A stretch of DNA of 64,000 nt from IMCC26077 sp964418325 (GTDB taxonomy: Bacteria > Actinomycetota > Actinomycetes > Nanopelagicales > Nanopelagicaceae), in assembly GCA_964418325.1 (NCBI GenBank), contig CAYQLC010000002.1, positions 58,441-122,440 of the forward strand. Direction: 5' to 3'. Below the pieces are notes generated by a model. The model had not been told where the DNA came from and did not search any database. It saw nothing but the letters and a program-made list of their open reading frames with translations. Of this stretch, positions 33,620 through 42,727 are shown piece after piece (positions within the stretch are counted from its first letter, which is position 1; every line of letters starts with the position of its first letter). The translations under genes and the position numbers were made by a program.

Positions 33620-34279
33620 TTATCTCCTTCCTTTCACCGTGAATGACTTCACAATGTCATTCACTGTTGCCTCGGACTCGTTAAAACATTCAGTCGTACA
33701 TCGAACGAGGAAAAAATAGATTGACCTGCGATCATTAGCAAGAAGCGCTGTTTGATCTACTGTCTCATTCTCACCGTTTTTCGGAGTAAATGAGTAAACC
33801 GTGCGTAGCCCACGACCCGCATCAGTGATGACCTCTTGCTCATCCAATAATTGAAATTCATCAACGACAGTGGATTCCCCGATTGCCAATTCGGTCACCG
33901 GCAGCACCAGATTTCGCAATCCGTTGTAGGACATCGCATCGCTCTCATCGAGCGTGAGTGCACGTACCCGCGCAAAAGCGGTCAACGCGAGAGGTGCCTC
34001 CAGTTGGAGGAGATTGCGCGCTGAAGTTTTCTTACTCTCGCTAAACGCTTCCTGCCAGAGCACCAGGTCAGCTTTGTTCTTTGTTGCTGCGTCAGCGCTC
34101 TCTAATTCATAGGTGCGAATATCTTCGGAAGTGATCTTGTGCCATCCAGCGGGCACGGTGAAATAAACCCCTAACTGGGCATTCTTGGCGTAAATCTGTG
34201 ATGGCGCTCCACAAGCGCTCAACGTCACAATAAGTGCGCATGCGGACAAGAGTGCGAGCGGCACTCTTGGACGCTTCAC
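33620..34279 (-). CDS. Predicted lipoprotein, function unknown
   Basis: Product of 219 residues with a lipoprotein signal peptide: basic start MKRPR, hydrophobic core, and lipobox L20-S21-A22-C23. The mature part contains a short fold with VYFTVPAGWHKITSED, a pattern seen in PsbP- or DUF1795-like secreted proteins of Actinobacteria, but I cannot assign a family firmly. Two late cysteines (RCTTEC) could form a disulfide. It starts at GTG 34279, one base after aspS, and ends two bases before the FtsH-like protease gene, so the two are very probably cotranscribed and may work together at the membrane. Confidence 0.7.
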   Translation of the reverse strand: MKRPRVPLALLSACALIVTLSACGAPSQIYAKNAQLGVYFTVPAGWHKITSEDIRTYELESADAATKNKADLVLWQEAFSESKKTSARNLLQLEAPLALTAFARVRALTLDESDAMSYNGLRNLVLPVTELAIGESTVVDEFQLLDEQEVITDAGRGLRTVYSFTPKNGENETVDQTALLANDRRSIYFFLVRCTTECFNESEATVNDIVKSFTVKGRR

Positions 34280-34280
34280 C

Positions 34281-36041
34281 TTATTTCACGCTCTTTCCTG
34301 CTTTGTCCTGCTCCTCAGGAAGGGCATCAATTCCAGCTTCTCGTCGTTGGGCAGAGGTAATAGGAGTTGGTGCACCGGTGAGAGGGTCTGCTCCACTGGC
34401 AGTCTTAGGGAAGGCAATCACCTCGCGAATGGAGTCCACTCCAGCCATTAAAGCAGTGAGACGATCTATTCCAAGAGCGATACCGCCGTGCGGAGGTGGA
34501 CCATAGGTAAACGCTTCGAGCAGAAATCCAAATTTAGATTGGGCTTCTTCAGTGGAGAGTCCAATGACATCAAATACTCGCTGCTGCATCTCCCGTTGAT
34601 GAATTCGGATGGAGCCGCCGCCAATCTCATTGCCATTGAGAACGATGTCATATGCATAGGCTAAAGCTCGATCTGGTTCAGAGTGAAATGTGGCAGCAAA
34701 TTCCGGCTTCGGTCCCGTAAAAGGGTGATGCACTGCCGTCCATCTTCCCTCCTCAGTTCGTTCGAACATTGGAGCGTCAACCACCCAGAGGAATTTCCAT
34801 TCATTCTCAGCAATCAAGCCACAACGCTTACCAATTTCAAGTCGCGCCGCTCCAAGAAGTGCAAGGGATGGCGCTCGCTCACCCGCTGCAAAGAAAATCG
34901 CATCGTTGTTTTGAGCTCCAACCGCATCGGCAATTGCACTCCGTTCGCGCTCAGAAATGTTTTTAGCCACCGGTCCCGACACTTCACCGTTTTCGCCCAC
35001 AAGGATGTAGGCCAGCCCCTTCGCGCCCCGAGCTTTGGCCCACTCTTGCCATGCATCGAGTTCCCGACGAGCTTGCTGTGCGCCCTTTGGCATGACCACT
35101 GCGCCAACGAAATCACTCTGGAAAATCTTAAATTCAGTCTCTTTAAAGAAATCAGTGACATCAACTATTTCATTGCCGAACCGTAAATCTGGCTTATCAG
35201 AACCAAAGCGTCGCATCGCTTCTGCATAAGTCATGCGAGGAATAGGCATAGGAATCTCGTAATTGAGAAGTTCTTTCCAGAGTCGTGCCAATAATTTCTC
35301 GGTTAAGGCAAGCACATCATCTTCAGTGACAAAACTCATTTCAATATCGAGTTGAGTAAATTCTGGCTGGCGATCCGCGCGAAAATCTTCGTCACGAAAA
35401 CATCGTGCGATTTGGTAATAGCGTTCCATGCCAGCAACCATCAAAAGTTGTTTGAAGAGTTGAGGAGATTGCGGAAGGGCATACCAACTGCCAGGCTGTA
35501 ATCGCACCGGTACGAGAAAATCTCGAGCCCCTTCGGGGGTTGATCGTGTGAGATTCGGTGTTTCAATCTCCAAAAATTCTGACTCTTCCATAACTCGCCG
35601 GATGATGGAGGTCACCTTTGAGCGAGTTCGCAGCGCCCGAGCCGGCCCCTCTCGTCGCAAATCCAAATAGCGATACTTCAAGCGAGTCTCTTCATTCGCT
35701 TCCACTCGTTCGCCACTATCGATGGGGAAAGGTAGCGGCGCCGCTTCACTGAGAACAGTTAGCTTTTCGCAAAGCACTTCAATCTCTCCGGTTGCCACAG
35801 CAGTGTTTTCATTTCCTGCGGGGCGACGACGGACGATACCTTCTACTCGAACACACCACTCAGCCCTGAGCGCTGCCGCAACAGATTCATCGTTGATAAC
35901 AACCTGCACCCATCCTGATGCATCACGTAAATCGATAAAGGCAACCCCGCCATGATCGCGTCGGCGGGCAATCCATCCAGCCAATGCGACTGATTGACCC
36001 TCAGAAGCGAGTGTGAGTGATCCTGCCTTGTGTGATCGCAC
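34281..36041 (-). CDS. aspS: Aspartate--tRNA ligase
   Basis: Class II synthetase of 586 residues. The N-terminal OB anticodon domain has GWIARRRDHGGVAFIDLRDASG. Motif 2 region is YQIARCFRDEDFRADRQPEFTQLDIEMSF, the bacterial GAD insertion covers about 290-420, and motif 3 is GGIALGIDRLTALM. Many Actinobacteria use a non-discriminating AspRS together with GatCAB to make Asn-tRNA; that possibility is open here because I see no asnS in the window. The GTG start overlaps the hisS stop as TAGTG. Confidence 0.97.
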   Translation of the reverse strand: MRSHKAGSLTLASEGQSVALAGWIARRRDHGGVAFIDLRDASGWVQVVINDESVAAALRAEWCVRVEGIVRRRPAGNENTAVATGEIEVLCEKLTVLSEAAPLPFPIDSGERVEANEETRLKYRYLDLRREGPARALRTRSKVTSIIRRVMEESEFLEIETPNLTRSTPEGARDFLVPVRLQPGSWYALPQSPQLFKQLLMVAGMERYYQIARCFRDEDFRADRQPEFTQLDIEMSFVTEDDVLALTEKLLARLWKELLNYEIPMPIPRMTYAEAMRRFGSDKPDLRFGNEIVDVTDFFKETEFKIFQSDFVGAVVMPKGAQQARRELDAWQEWAKARGAKGLAYILVGENGEVSGPVAKNISERERSAIADAVGAQNNDAIFFAAGERAPSLALLGAARLEIGKRCGLIAENEWKFLWVVDAPMFERTEEGRWTAVHHPFTGPKPEFAATFHSEPDRALAYAYDIVLNGNEIGGGSIRIHQREMQQRVFDVIGLSTEEAQSKFGFLLEAFTYGPPPHGGIALGIDRLTALMAGVDSIREVIAFPKTASGADPLTGAPTPITSAQRREAGIDALPEEQDKAGKSVK

Positions 36042-37312
36042 TAGTTATCTCTCATTCGTTGAGTGGCGCCCGTCAGAACTGCCGCTAGCTCCGTGAGCCT
36101 AACTGATTGCACCTGTCCGGTACCAAGTTCCTTCAGTTCAATCTCCCCGCTTTGGCTCTCTCGCTCACCTAGAACGAATGCGAAGAGAGCCCCTGATTTA
36201 TCTGCAGCTTTCATGGAGCCCTTGAGAGAGCGATCCCCGAAGGCGAAGTCGATGCGCAGACCAGCGTTCCGCAACTGTGCGCCAATCTTGAACGCTTCCA
36301 ATTCCCACGCTTTGCCAAGGGGAATGATGAAACAAGAGAGGGGCAATTCTCCAGAGAGATCTATCCCTTCGGCCTGGCAAGCTAACATCACGCGATCCAC
36401 TCCGATGCCAAAACCTATCCCCGAGAGCGGTTGGCCTCCGAGTGATTCCATAAGTCCGTCATAGCGACCGCCTCCCCCGATTCCTGATTGGGCGCCCAAC
36501 ATGGGATGAACGAATTCGAAAGTCGTCTTCGTGTAGTAATCAAGACCTCGAACTAACTTCGGATTAATTTCAAAAGTGATTCCTAATGCCGTTAAACCTT
36601 GCTGCACGGCTTCAAAATCTTCCCTTGACTGATTATTGAGCGAATTCATAATGCTTGGAGCATCTGCTAAGGCTCTTATCATCTCTGGTCTCTTATCATC
36701 GAGCACTCGAAGGGGATTGATTCGGGCGCGCTCTCTAGTGACATCATCGAGAGGAAGTTTTTCTAAGAATGCGGAGAGGTCATTTCGATAGGCATTTCTA
36801 CTCTCGCTATCACCGAGGGAGTTGATGACAAGCGAGAACTCAGTTAGACCAAGTGCCGCGAACCCTTGCGTGGCAATAGAAATAACTTCAACATCTATAA
36901 GCGGATCGTCGCTTCCGATTGCCTCGATTCCCACTTGATAAAACTGGCGGTACCGACCAGCTTGCGGTCGCTCAGCGCGAAAAAACGGACCGGAATAGAA
37001 AACTTTGACAGGTAGCGCTCCGCGATCCATTCCGCTCTCGATAACTGCTCGCATCACACCAGCAGTTCCTTCGGGTCGAAGAGTCAGTGATCGTTCGGCT
37101 CGATCTGTGAAGGTGTACATCTCTTTTGAAACGACATCAGTTGATTCACCCACGCCGCGCGTAAAGACTTCGGTCTCTTCGAAAATGGCCAGTTCCATCA
37201 ATTGATAATTAGCGAGTCGAGCTGGAGCGAGCAAAGTTTCACGAACGCGTTCGAATTGAGCAGAAGAGGGTGGCAGATACTCCTTGACACCCTTTGGCGC
37301 TTGAAACTTCAT
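36041..37312 (-). CDS. hisS: Histidine--tRNA ligase
   Basis: Class II synthetase of 423 residues, charging tRNA-His. Starts MKFQAPKGVKEYLPP. Motif 2 region FYSGPFFRAERPQAGRYRQF, histidine A box LVRGLDYYTKTTFEFVH, and GIGGGGRYDGLMESLGG with motif 3 GIGFGIGVDRVML. The C-terminal anticodon-binding domain starts near residue 325. ATG overlaps the MBL-fold gene stop as ATGA. hisS next to aspS is the usual actinobacterial arrangement. Confidence 0.97.
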   Translation of the reverse strand: MKFQAPKGVKEYLPPSSAQFERVRETLLAPARLANYQLMELAIFEETEVFTRGVGESTDVVSKEMYTFTDRAERSLTLRPEGTAGVMRAVIESGMDRGALPVKVFYSGPFFRAERPQAGRYRQFYQVGIEAIGSDDPLIDVEVISIATQGFAALGLTEFSLVINSLGDSESRNAYRNDLSAFLEKLPLDDVTRERARINPLRVLDDKRPEMIRALADAPSIMNSLNNQSREDFEAVQQGLTALGITFEINPKLVRGLDYYTKTTFEFVHPMLGAQSGIGGGGRYDGLMESLGGQPLSGIGFGIGVDRVMLACQAEGIDLSGELPLSCFIIPLGKAWELEAFKIGAQLRNAGLRIDFAFGDRSLKGSMKAADKSGALFAFVLGERESQSGEIELKELGTGQVQSVRLTELAAVLTGATQRMRDN

Positions 37313-38010
37313 CCCAATCGTCCCTCCATAGCAGCGCGAAGGAACGGGTTGTTTCGACGCTCTGCTCCGATGGTTGTTGGCCGGCCATGTCCTGGCAGCA
37401 CCTGCAACTCATCGGGCAAGGGAATAATTTTCTCACGCAAACTTGATTCCATATCGCTTAACGAGCCAAGAGGTAAGTCGGTTCGCCCTATCGATCCGGC
37501 GAAAAGCACATCACCGGAGAGGAGATAGCTTTCGTTGACGATCGCCACGAGCGAACCTGGGGTATGTCCTGGAGTATGAAGGAATTTCAGTCGTAGCCCG
37601 GCGAGTTCAATGATGGCGCCATCGGTGAGCTCGAAAACCTCATCAGGCTCAATAAATTCCATCCCTGAGGGAATCATCGTTCGAGTGCTCGGAGTCAACG
37701 CCCGCTCTGGATGAGCCAAGAGTTGGCGATCTGCGCTATGTATGTAGGCAGGAATTTTCTCTGTTGAACAGAGCGGAGCGACCGAAAAAATATGGTCGAG
37801 GTGGCCATGCGTTACGAAGGTGGCCACGGGCTTGACCCCCAGCGTCCGGCACCGTTCAAGCAGCGCCTCATGGAGGTAAGGGTCTCCGATTCCTGGATCG
37901 ACAATGAGCCCCAGTCCACTGCCCTCTGTGGAGAGGATCCAGCAATTAGTAGCGAAGGCCTTGGCAACCAGGTGGTCGACGACCACTCCATCTCCTGACA
38001 TCGTTGCCAT
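37309..38010 (-). CDS. MBL-fold metallohydrolase, glyoxalase II-like
   Basis: Cytosolic metallo-beta-lactamase fold hydrolase of 233 residues. The metal motif is ATFVTHGHLDHIFSV (HxHxDH), with HTPGHTPGSL, LLSGDVLFAGSIGRTDLP and LPGHGRPTTIG supplying the other ligands. This is the pattern of the hydroxyacylglutathione hydrolase-like family found upstream of hisS in mycobacteria and Streptomyces. Real substrate is unknown; mycothiol or another thiol ester is only a guess. ATG at 38010 or three codons later. It is the first gene of the minus-strand run that goes down to rarA. Confidence 0.82.
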   Translation of the reverse strand: MATMSGDGVVVDHLVAKAFATNCWILSTEGSGLGLIVDPGIGDPYLHEALLERCRTLGVKPVATFVTHGHLDHIFSVAPLCSTEKIPAYIHSADRQLLAHPERALTPSTRTMIPSGMEFIEPDEVFELTDGAIIELAGLRLKFLHTPGHTPGSLVAIVNESYLLSGDVLFAGSIGRTDLPLGSLSDMESSLREKIIPLPDELQVLPGHGRPTTIGAERRNNPFLRAAMEGRLG

Positions 38011-38054
38011 TTGAGAGCTCAGACCTCTTCCCGCTACGCTGACCCTCCTCGCGC

Positions 38055-38070
38055 TCAGCCAACCGGCTGA
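38055..38070. other. Hairpin in the 129-base divergent region between the MBL gene and the DUF349 gene
   Basis: TCAGCC, AACC, GGCTGA forms a perfect six-pair stem with a four-base loop in the region that must hold both divergent promoters. I could not assign clear -10 or -35 elements to either direction. The hairpin may be an operator or lie in an RNA leader. Confidence 0.35.
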
Positions 38071-38139
38071 ACTGAGGGAATACTCGAATCGTACTTACTA
38101 CAGCGAACCCCTTGTGGGCCCCGCGCAAAGGAGCCGGAG

Positions 38140-39432
38140 ATGTCAGAAGGTTTGGTATCAGCAGCAAGCGCCCTTATCGGCGATCCAGCTCTCTTTGGTC
38201 GCGTGGCAGATGATGGCACGGTCTATGTCTGGACTCGCCACGGCGAGAAGCCGGTTGGCTCCTATCCCGGCAAGAGTAAAGAAGAGGCGCTGGCTTACTT
38301 CGTTAGAAAATTCGAACAATTGGCTTCGGAGATTGCTCTCACCGCTGCCCGAGTGCGCAGTGGTGCCATGGTTCCCAGCGATGCCGACCAAGCGGTCGCT
38401 CGCTTGCGCGAACAGGTTGCCACTATCAACGCCGTTGGTGACTTAGCTGCACTGGCCATTGCTGTCGAACAAATTCCCCCATTGATTGATGAGCAGCGCG
38501 CTGCCTATGCCGCCAAAAAAGCTCAAGCCGCCCAAGAACGTGCAGAGCAACGCGTGGCCACTCGCGAAGCAAAAGAGAAATTGGTTACCGAAGCTGAAGA
38601 AGTTGCGGCGAAAGATAATTGGAAACTCTCTGGAGATCGATTAAAGGAACTCTTGGATCAATGGAAGTCCCTGCCACGAATTGAAAAAGCTGCCGATGAA
38701 GAGTTGTGGAAGCGTTTTTCCGCGGCGCGAAATGGTTTCGACCGACGCCGCCGGACACATTTTGCCAAGCTCGCTAGCGCCAACGACGCAGTAGCCTCTG
38801 CAAAAGAGGCGATTGTTGCCGAAGCCGAAAAATTGGCCACATCTCGAGATTGGGTGAATACGGCAAAGAGATTTGCTGCCTTGATGAACGAGTGGAAGAA
38901 CTCAGGGCGAGGTTCCAAGAAAAGCGATGATGCGCTCTGGGCAAGATTTAGAGCGGCACAAGAACAATTCTTCACTGCCAAGAAGGCCGATCTTGAAAAG
39001 CGCGACTCCTCCAATGCATCCAACTTGGCGGCGAAGGAAGCGCTACTTGTGGAGTTCGAGGCGCTGCTTCCTATTTCTGCCGCTAATTTTGGTGAAAGAA
39101 AAAAGAAATTCCGCGAGTTGCTGCAGAAGTGGGAACGAATCGGGAATGTTCCGCGAGATAAGCGCGATGCCCTTGATTTACGGCTTGGCGCCGTAGAGAG
39201 TGAAATTCGCGTCCTCGAAGAGGAAGAGAAGCGCAAATCAGATCCAAGCGCTAAGGCGCGGGCAGTCGACGTAGTGCGACAACTCAGTGAAGCTATCGCA
39301 AATTACGAGGCAGCTGCCACTAAGGCTGAGGCCGCAGGCGATACCAAGAAGGCGCAGGCTGCTAGAGAATCTGCAGAGGCGCGTCGGGTATGGCTCCAAG
39401 AGGCCGAGCGCTCGCTCGCTTCATTTTCGTAA
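38140..39432 (+). CDS. DUF349 repeat protein
   Basis: Cytosolic, highly charged helical protein of 430 residues. It contains about three tandem DUF349 repeats of roughly 70 to 80 residues: DNWKLSGDRLKELLDQWKSL, DWVNTAKRFAALMNEWKNSG, and NFGERKKKFRELLQKWERIG, each followed by a coiled-coil-like stretch. The N-terminal part is the actinobacterial extension. Function is not established; the family is linked to chromosome-related stress work in some bacteria, but nothing here shows it. AGGAGCCGGAG lies just before the ATG, a strong ribosome site. It sits between divergent hisS-side genes and convergent rel, as in Streptomyces. Confidence 0.85.
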   Translation: MSEGLVSAASALIGDPALFGRVADDGTVYVWTRHGEKPVGSYPGKSKEEALAYFVRKFEQLASEIALTAARVRSGAMVPSDADQAVARLREQVATINAVGDLAALAIAVEQIPPLIDEQRAAYAAKKAQAAQERAEQRVATREAKEKLVTEAEEVAAKDNWKLSGDRLKELLDQWKSLPRIEKAADEELWKRFSAARNGFDRRRRTHFAKLASANDAVASAKEAIVAEAEKLATSRDWVNTAKRFAALMNEWKNSGRGSKKSDDALWARFRAAQEQFFTAKKADLEKRDSSNASNLAAKEALLVEFEALLPISAANFGERKKKFRELLQKWERIGNVPRDKRDALDLRLGAVESEIRVLEEEEKRKSDPSAKARAVDVVRQLSEAIANYEAAATKAEAAGDTKKAQAARESAEARRVWLQEAERSLASFS

Positions 39433-39448
39433 TTCGCTCAAAATTCGC

Positions 39449-41605
39449 TCAATTATTTGTTACCCGGTACACATCGTATACACCAGGAACTGCTCGGACT
39501 GATCTGAGAACAGCATCTAGATGGCTTGCATCAGCCATCTCAAAAGTGAACTTGGAGAATGCCGTTCTATCTTTAGCAGTAGTCACCGAAGCATGCAAAA
39601 TATTTACCGCATTATCTGACAAAGCTTTCGTGACATCAGAGAGCAGCCGTGCCCGATCGAGCGCCTCCACTTGGATATTGACGAGGAATACTGAATTGGC
39701 GCCCGGGCTCCAGCGCACTTCGATAAACCTATCCCCTTGGTTCAACCGAAGATCTGACACGTTGATGCAATCCTCGCGGTGCACCGAAACGCCACTGCCT
39801 TTAGTGATAAAACCAGTTATCTGGTCTCCAGGAACCGGAGTACAACATCGCGCCAATTTCACCAAGAGATCCTCGGCTCCAACTACCTCGACGCCGCTGT
39901 CGCTCTTTCTTGCTCGTTGATTACTTGATTCGGACGCAGTATCCAAACTGGCAAATTCCTGCTCTTGTGTGCCAAGAAGATTCAATAATTTTTCAACGAC
40001 CGAGGCGGCGCTGATATGTCCATCACCAACGGCAGCATAAAGAGCTGTGATGTCTGGATATTTCATCTCATGAGCAAGTTCAAGAAGAGACTGACCAGCG
40101 AAGATCTTCTGTAGCGGGGCGCCTTGTTTACGCAACTGTCGCGCTATCGACTCCTTACCCGCATCAATGGCCTCCTCTTTACGTTCTTTTGTGAACCACG
40201 CTTTAATCTTGGAGCGTGCACGTGGGCTTTGTACGAAATTCAGCCAATCACGGCTTGGTCCAGCTCCCTCAACTTTGTTCGTCACCACTTCAACAACATC
40301 ACCGTTCGTCAAAGGTGTGCTCAACGAAACTAGGCGTCCATTCACCTTGGCTCCAACGCATCGATTACCGATTTCAGTATGGACTGCGTAGGCAAAATCA
40401 ACCGGGGTAGACCCTGCAGGAAGGGCAATAACACTTCCTTTTGGAGTGAAGATAAACACCTCGGGAGTCCCCAAATCAAAGCGAAGTGACTCTAAGAATT
40501 CCTCCGGATCGGCAGTCTCCTTCTGCCATTCGTGAAGTTGCTTCAGCCAAGCCATCTCCGGTTCGTTAGCGCCCCGATTTCCTGATTTATATTTCCAATG
40601 CGCTGCGATACCGAATTCGGCGCGCCGGTGCATATCGTGAGTTCGAATTTGGATTTCAATGGCCCGACCGTCTGGACCAATAACTGTAGTGTGCAAGGAC
40701 TGATACAAATTGAATTTCGGCATTGCAATGTAATCTTTGAATCTTCCTGGCACTGGGCTCCAATGGGCATGAATTGCACCAAGAACTCCATAACAATCTT
40801 TCACATCATTGACCAACACTCGAACTCCGGTGAGATCGTAGATTTCATTGAATTCCCGGCCTCGCACGACCATTTTCTGATAGATCGAAAAATAATGCTT
40901 GTACCGACCTGTTACTACTGCATCAAACTCCCCCGCAAGTTGTTGTCGGATTTCAGTAATCACTTTGTCAGTATGTTCTTTTCGCTCACTTTGACGTTGT
41001 GCGACCAGTCGTGTGATCTCTTCGTACTTTTTGGGTTCCAGCGCAGCAAAAGCCAAATCTTCAAGCTCCCACTTGATGGCGTTCATGCCAAGCCGGTGCG
41101 CGAGGGGCGCATAAATGTCGAGAGTTTCGCGGGCTTTACGAGAGACTGTCTCTGGTTCTAGATACTTCCACGTTCGCGCATTATGCAATCTATCTGCCAA
41201 TTTGATAACGAGCACGCGAATATCACGTGACATCGCAATAACCATCTTACGAACAGTTTCCGCCTCGGCATCGGGGCCGTAAACGACTCGATCTAATTTA
41301 GTGACACCATCAACCAGGTCAGCGATTTCAGAGCCAAAATCATTGCGCAACTGAGTTAGTGAATACGGGGTATCTTCAACGGTGTCATGCAAGAGCGCCG
41401 CAATGATGGTGGCGGTGTTCATCCCTAGTTCACCAAGGATCTCAGCTACCGCAACCGGATGGGTGATGTAGGGCTCTCCCGATTTACGCTTTTGGCCTCG
41501 GTGGGCTTGTTCTGCTATTTCAAAAGCGCGCACGATCCGTTCGCGATCACTTCCTTGCGATTCTAATGATGCAAGAACCGGGGCTAACAGTGCGGCATTT
41601 GCCAT
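39449..41605 (-). CDS. rel: Bifunctional (p)ppGpp synthetase/hydrolase Rel
   Basis: Makes and degrades the stringent-response alarmone. From ATG 41605 it has 718 residues. The HD hydrolase domain is intact (YITHPVAVAEIL, AALLHDTVEDTPYS). The synthetase domain has GRYKHYFSIYQKM and RFKDYIAMPKFNLYQSLHTT. The TGS domain begins near FTPKGSVIALPAGSTPVDFA, and the zinc-finger (RCCTPVPGD) and ACT domains follow. Both activities should be functional. TACTCT lies seven bases upstream of the ATG, so rel may have its own near-leaderless promoter. It follows secF by 27 bases; apt, which usually sits between, is absent. Confidence 0.97.
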   Translation of the reverse strand: MANAALLAPVLASLESQGSDRERIVRAFEIAEQAHRGQKRKSGEPYITHPVAVAEILGELGMNTATIIAALLHDTVEDTPYSLTQLRNDFGSEIADLVDGVTKLDRVVYGPDAEAETVRKMVIAMSRDIRVLVIKLADRLHNARTWKYLEPETVSRKARETLDIYAPLAHRLGMNAIKWELEDLAFAALEPKKYEEITRLVAQRQSERKEHTDKVITEIRQQLAGEFDAVVTGRYKHYFSIYQKMVVRGREFNEIYDLTGVRVLVNDVKDCYGVLGAIHAHWSPVPGRFKDYIAMPKFNLYQSLHTTVIGPDGRAIEIQIRTHDMHRRAEFGIAAHWKYKSGNRGANEPEMAWLKQLHEWQKETADPEEFLESLRFDLGTPEVFIFTPKGSVIALPAGSTPVDFAYAVHTEIGNRCVGAKVNGRLVSLSTPLTNGDVVEVVTNKVEGAGPSRDWLNFVQSPRARSKIKAWFTKERKEEAIDAGKESIARQLRKQGAPLQKIFAGQSLLELAHEMKYPDITALYAAVGDGHISAASVVEKLLNLLGTQEQEFASLDTASESSNQRARKSDSGVEVVGAEDLLVKLARCCTPVPGDQITGFITKGSGVSVHREDCINVSDLRLNQGDRFIEVRWSPGANSVFLVNIQVEALDRARLLSDVTKALSDNAVNILHASVTTAKDRTAFSKFTFEMADASHLDAVLRSVRAVPGVYDVYRVTNN

Positions 41606-41612
41606 GGACAAT

Positions 41613-41618
41613 AGAGTA
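41613..41618 (-). promoter_or_regulatory. Candidate -10 hexamer for rel
   Basis: Minus strand TACTCT, then ATTGTCC, then the rel ATG. It lies in the short gap after secF and could uncouple rel from secDF. Confidence 0.45.
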
Positions 41619-41632
41619 CGCCGAAGCGAGAG

Positions 41633-42727
41633 TTACCGCTTTTTCTTCGCCTTAGCGCTCTTGCCGCTCTTGCTCTTTTGACGTTTGGGTTGATTGCGGG
41701 GCCCGCGCAGGGTGTCGGCATCGACGGTGCTCTCGCTCTCTACGATCACTCCCGATGCAACCTTGCTCGTGCGATTCTGTACCCGTTTAGCCAAGGCTTG
41801 CATTGCAGGTTCACGCTCGCGCATCGCAGCCAAAAATGGAGTAGCAACGCAAATTGAGGAGTAGGTTCCTACCGCGAGTCCAATCAGTAGGGCAAGCGAG
41901 AGATCTTTGAGCGTTCCGGCACCTAGTACGCCAGCGCCAACAATCAAAATCGCACCCACCGGCAGCAGCGCCACGATTGAGGTGTTGATAGAGCGAACCA
42001 AAGTCTGATTGACCGCAAGGTTTGCCGCTTCAGAATAAGTTGAGCGAGATCCACCAGCTATGCCCCGAGTATTTTCTCGCACCTTGTCGAAGACAACCAC
42101 CGTGTCATACAACGAATATCCCAGAATGGTTAAGAATCCGATGACTGTCGCGGGCGTCACCTCGAATCCTACGAGCGCATAAATACCCACGGTGATAAAA
42201 ACATCGTGGAAGAGAGCGATGATTGCAGCAATCGCCATTTTCGGCTCAAAGGTAATCGAGAGAAAGAGAATGATGATGATTAAGAAGACGACGAGGGCGG
42301 TCGCAGCTTTTCGCGTGATCTCGCGTCCCCATGAAGGGCCAATCAAACGAGTATCGATATCCGCTTTGGATACTGAGAAGGTCGTTGAAAGAACATCAAG
42401 GACCTTTGATGATTGAGCGTTAGTCAATGCACCAGTTTGAATCCGCACCTTGCTATTTCCCACCGTTTGCACAATCGGCTCTCCTGGAACATCCGCCTTA
42501 TCCATAGCAGCGCGCGCCTCTGGAACGGTGACCCCCGCCTTATTGAGCACGAACTCGGAACCGCCTTTGAATTCGATACCCAGTTCAAGACCCTTAACGC
42601 CAAGTGCGAAGATTGAGGCGATAAGCAATAGCGCCGAGAGCGAATACCAGCGACGTCGATTTTGTACGAAATTGAAAGATTTCTCTCCGCGATAGAGGCG
42701 GTCACCAAATGAGACTTTCGTTGTCAT
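41633..42727 (-). CDS. secF: Protein translocase subunit SecF
   Basis: Partner of SecD that pulls translocating proteins through SecYEG using the proton gradient. The 364-residue protein has six predicted transmembrane helices. The signature LGIEFKGGSEFVL lies after helix 1. The later RND-type segments include TVIGFLTILGYSLYDTVVVFDKVREN and NTSIVALLPVGAILIVG. The C-terminal tail of about 50 residues is rich in Lys and Ser and ends in a run of basic residues, probably cytoplasmic. The ATG overlaps the secD stop as ATGA. Confidence 0.96.
   Translation of the reverse strand: MTTKVSFGDRLYRGEKSFNFVQNRRRWYSLSALLLIASIFALGVKGLELGIEFKGGSEFVLNKAGVTVPEARAAMDKADVPGEPIVQTVGNSKVRIQTGALTNAQSSKVLDVLSTTFSVSKADIDTRLIGPSWGREITRKAATALVVFLIIIILFLSITFEPKMAIAAIIALFHDVFITVGIYALVGFEVTPATVIGFLTILGYSLYDTVVVFDKVRENTRGIAGGSRSTYSEAANLAVNQTLVRSINTSIVALLPVGAILIVGAGVLGAGTLKDLSLALLIGLAVGTYSSICVATPFLAAMREREPAMQALAKRVQNRTSKVASGVIVESESTVDADTLRGPRNQPKRQKSKSGKSAKAKKKR

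Noticed and set aside
38658..39236. 192-residue minus-strand ORF opposite the DUF349 gene
   Set aside because: Serine- and phenylalanine-rich translation typical of the complement of a Glu/Lys/Ala-rich gene; the plus-strand frame has a strong ribosome site and domain match.
39433..39448. Terminator between convergent DUF349 gene and rel
   Set aside because: The 16-base gap and flanking AT-rich direct repeat (ATTCGCTCAA twice) form no hairpin.
40598..41161. 187-residue plus-strand ORF opposite rel
   Set aside because: Antisense to the conserved synthetase and hydrolase domains of rel; rich in Cys/His/Ile in an unstructured pattern and no family motif.
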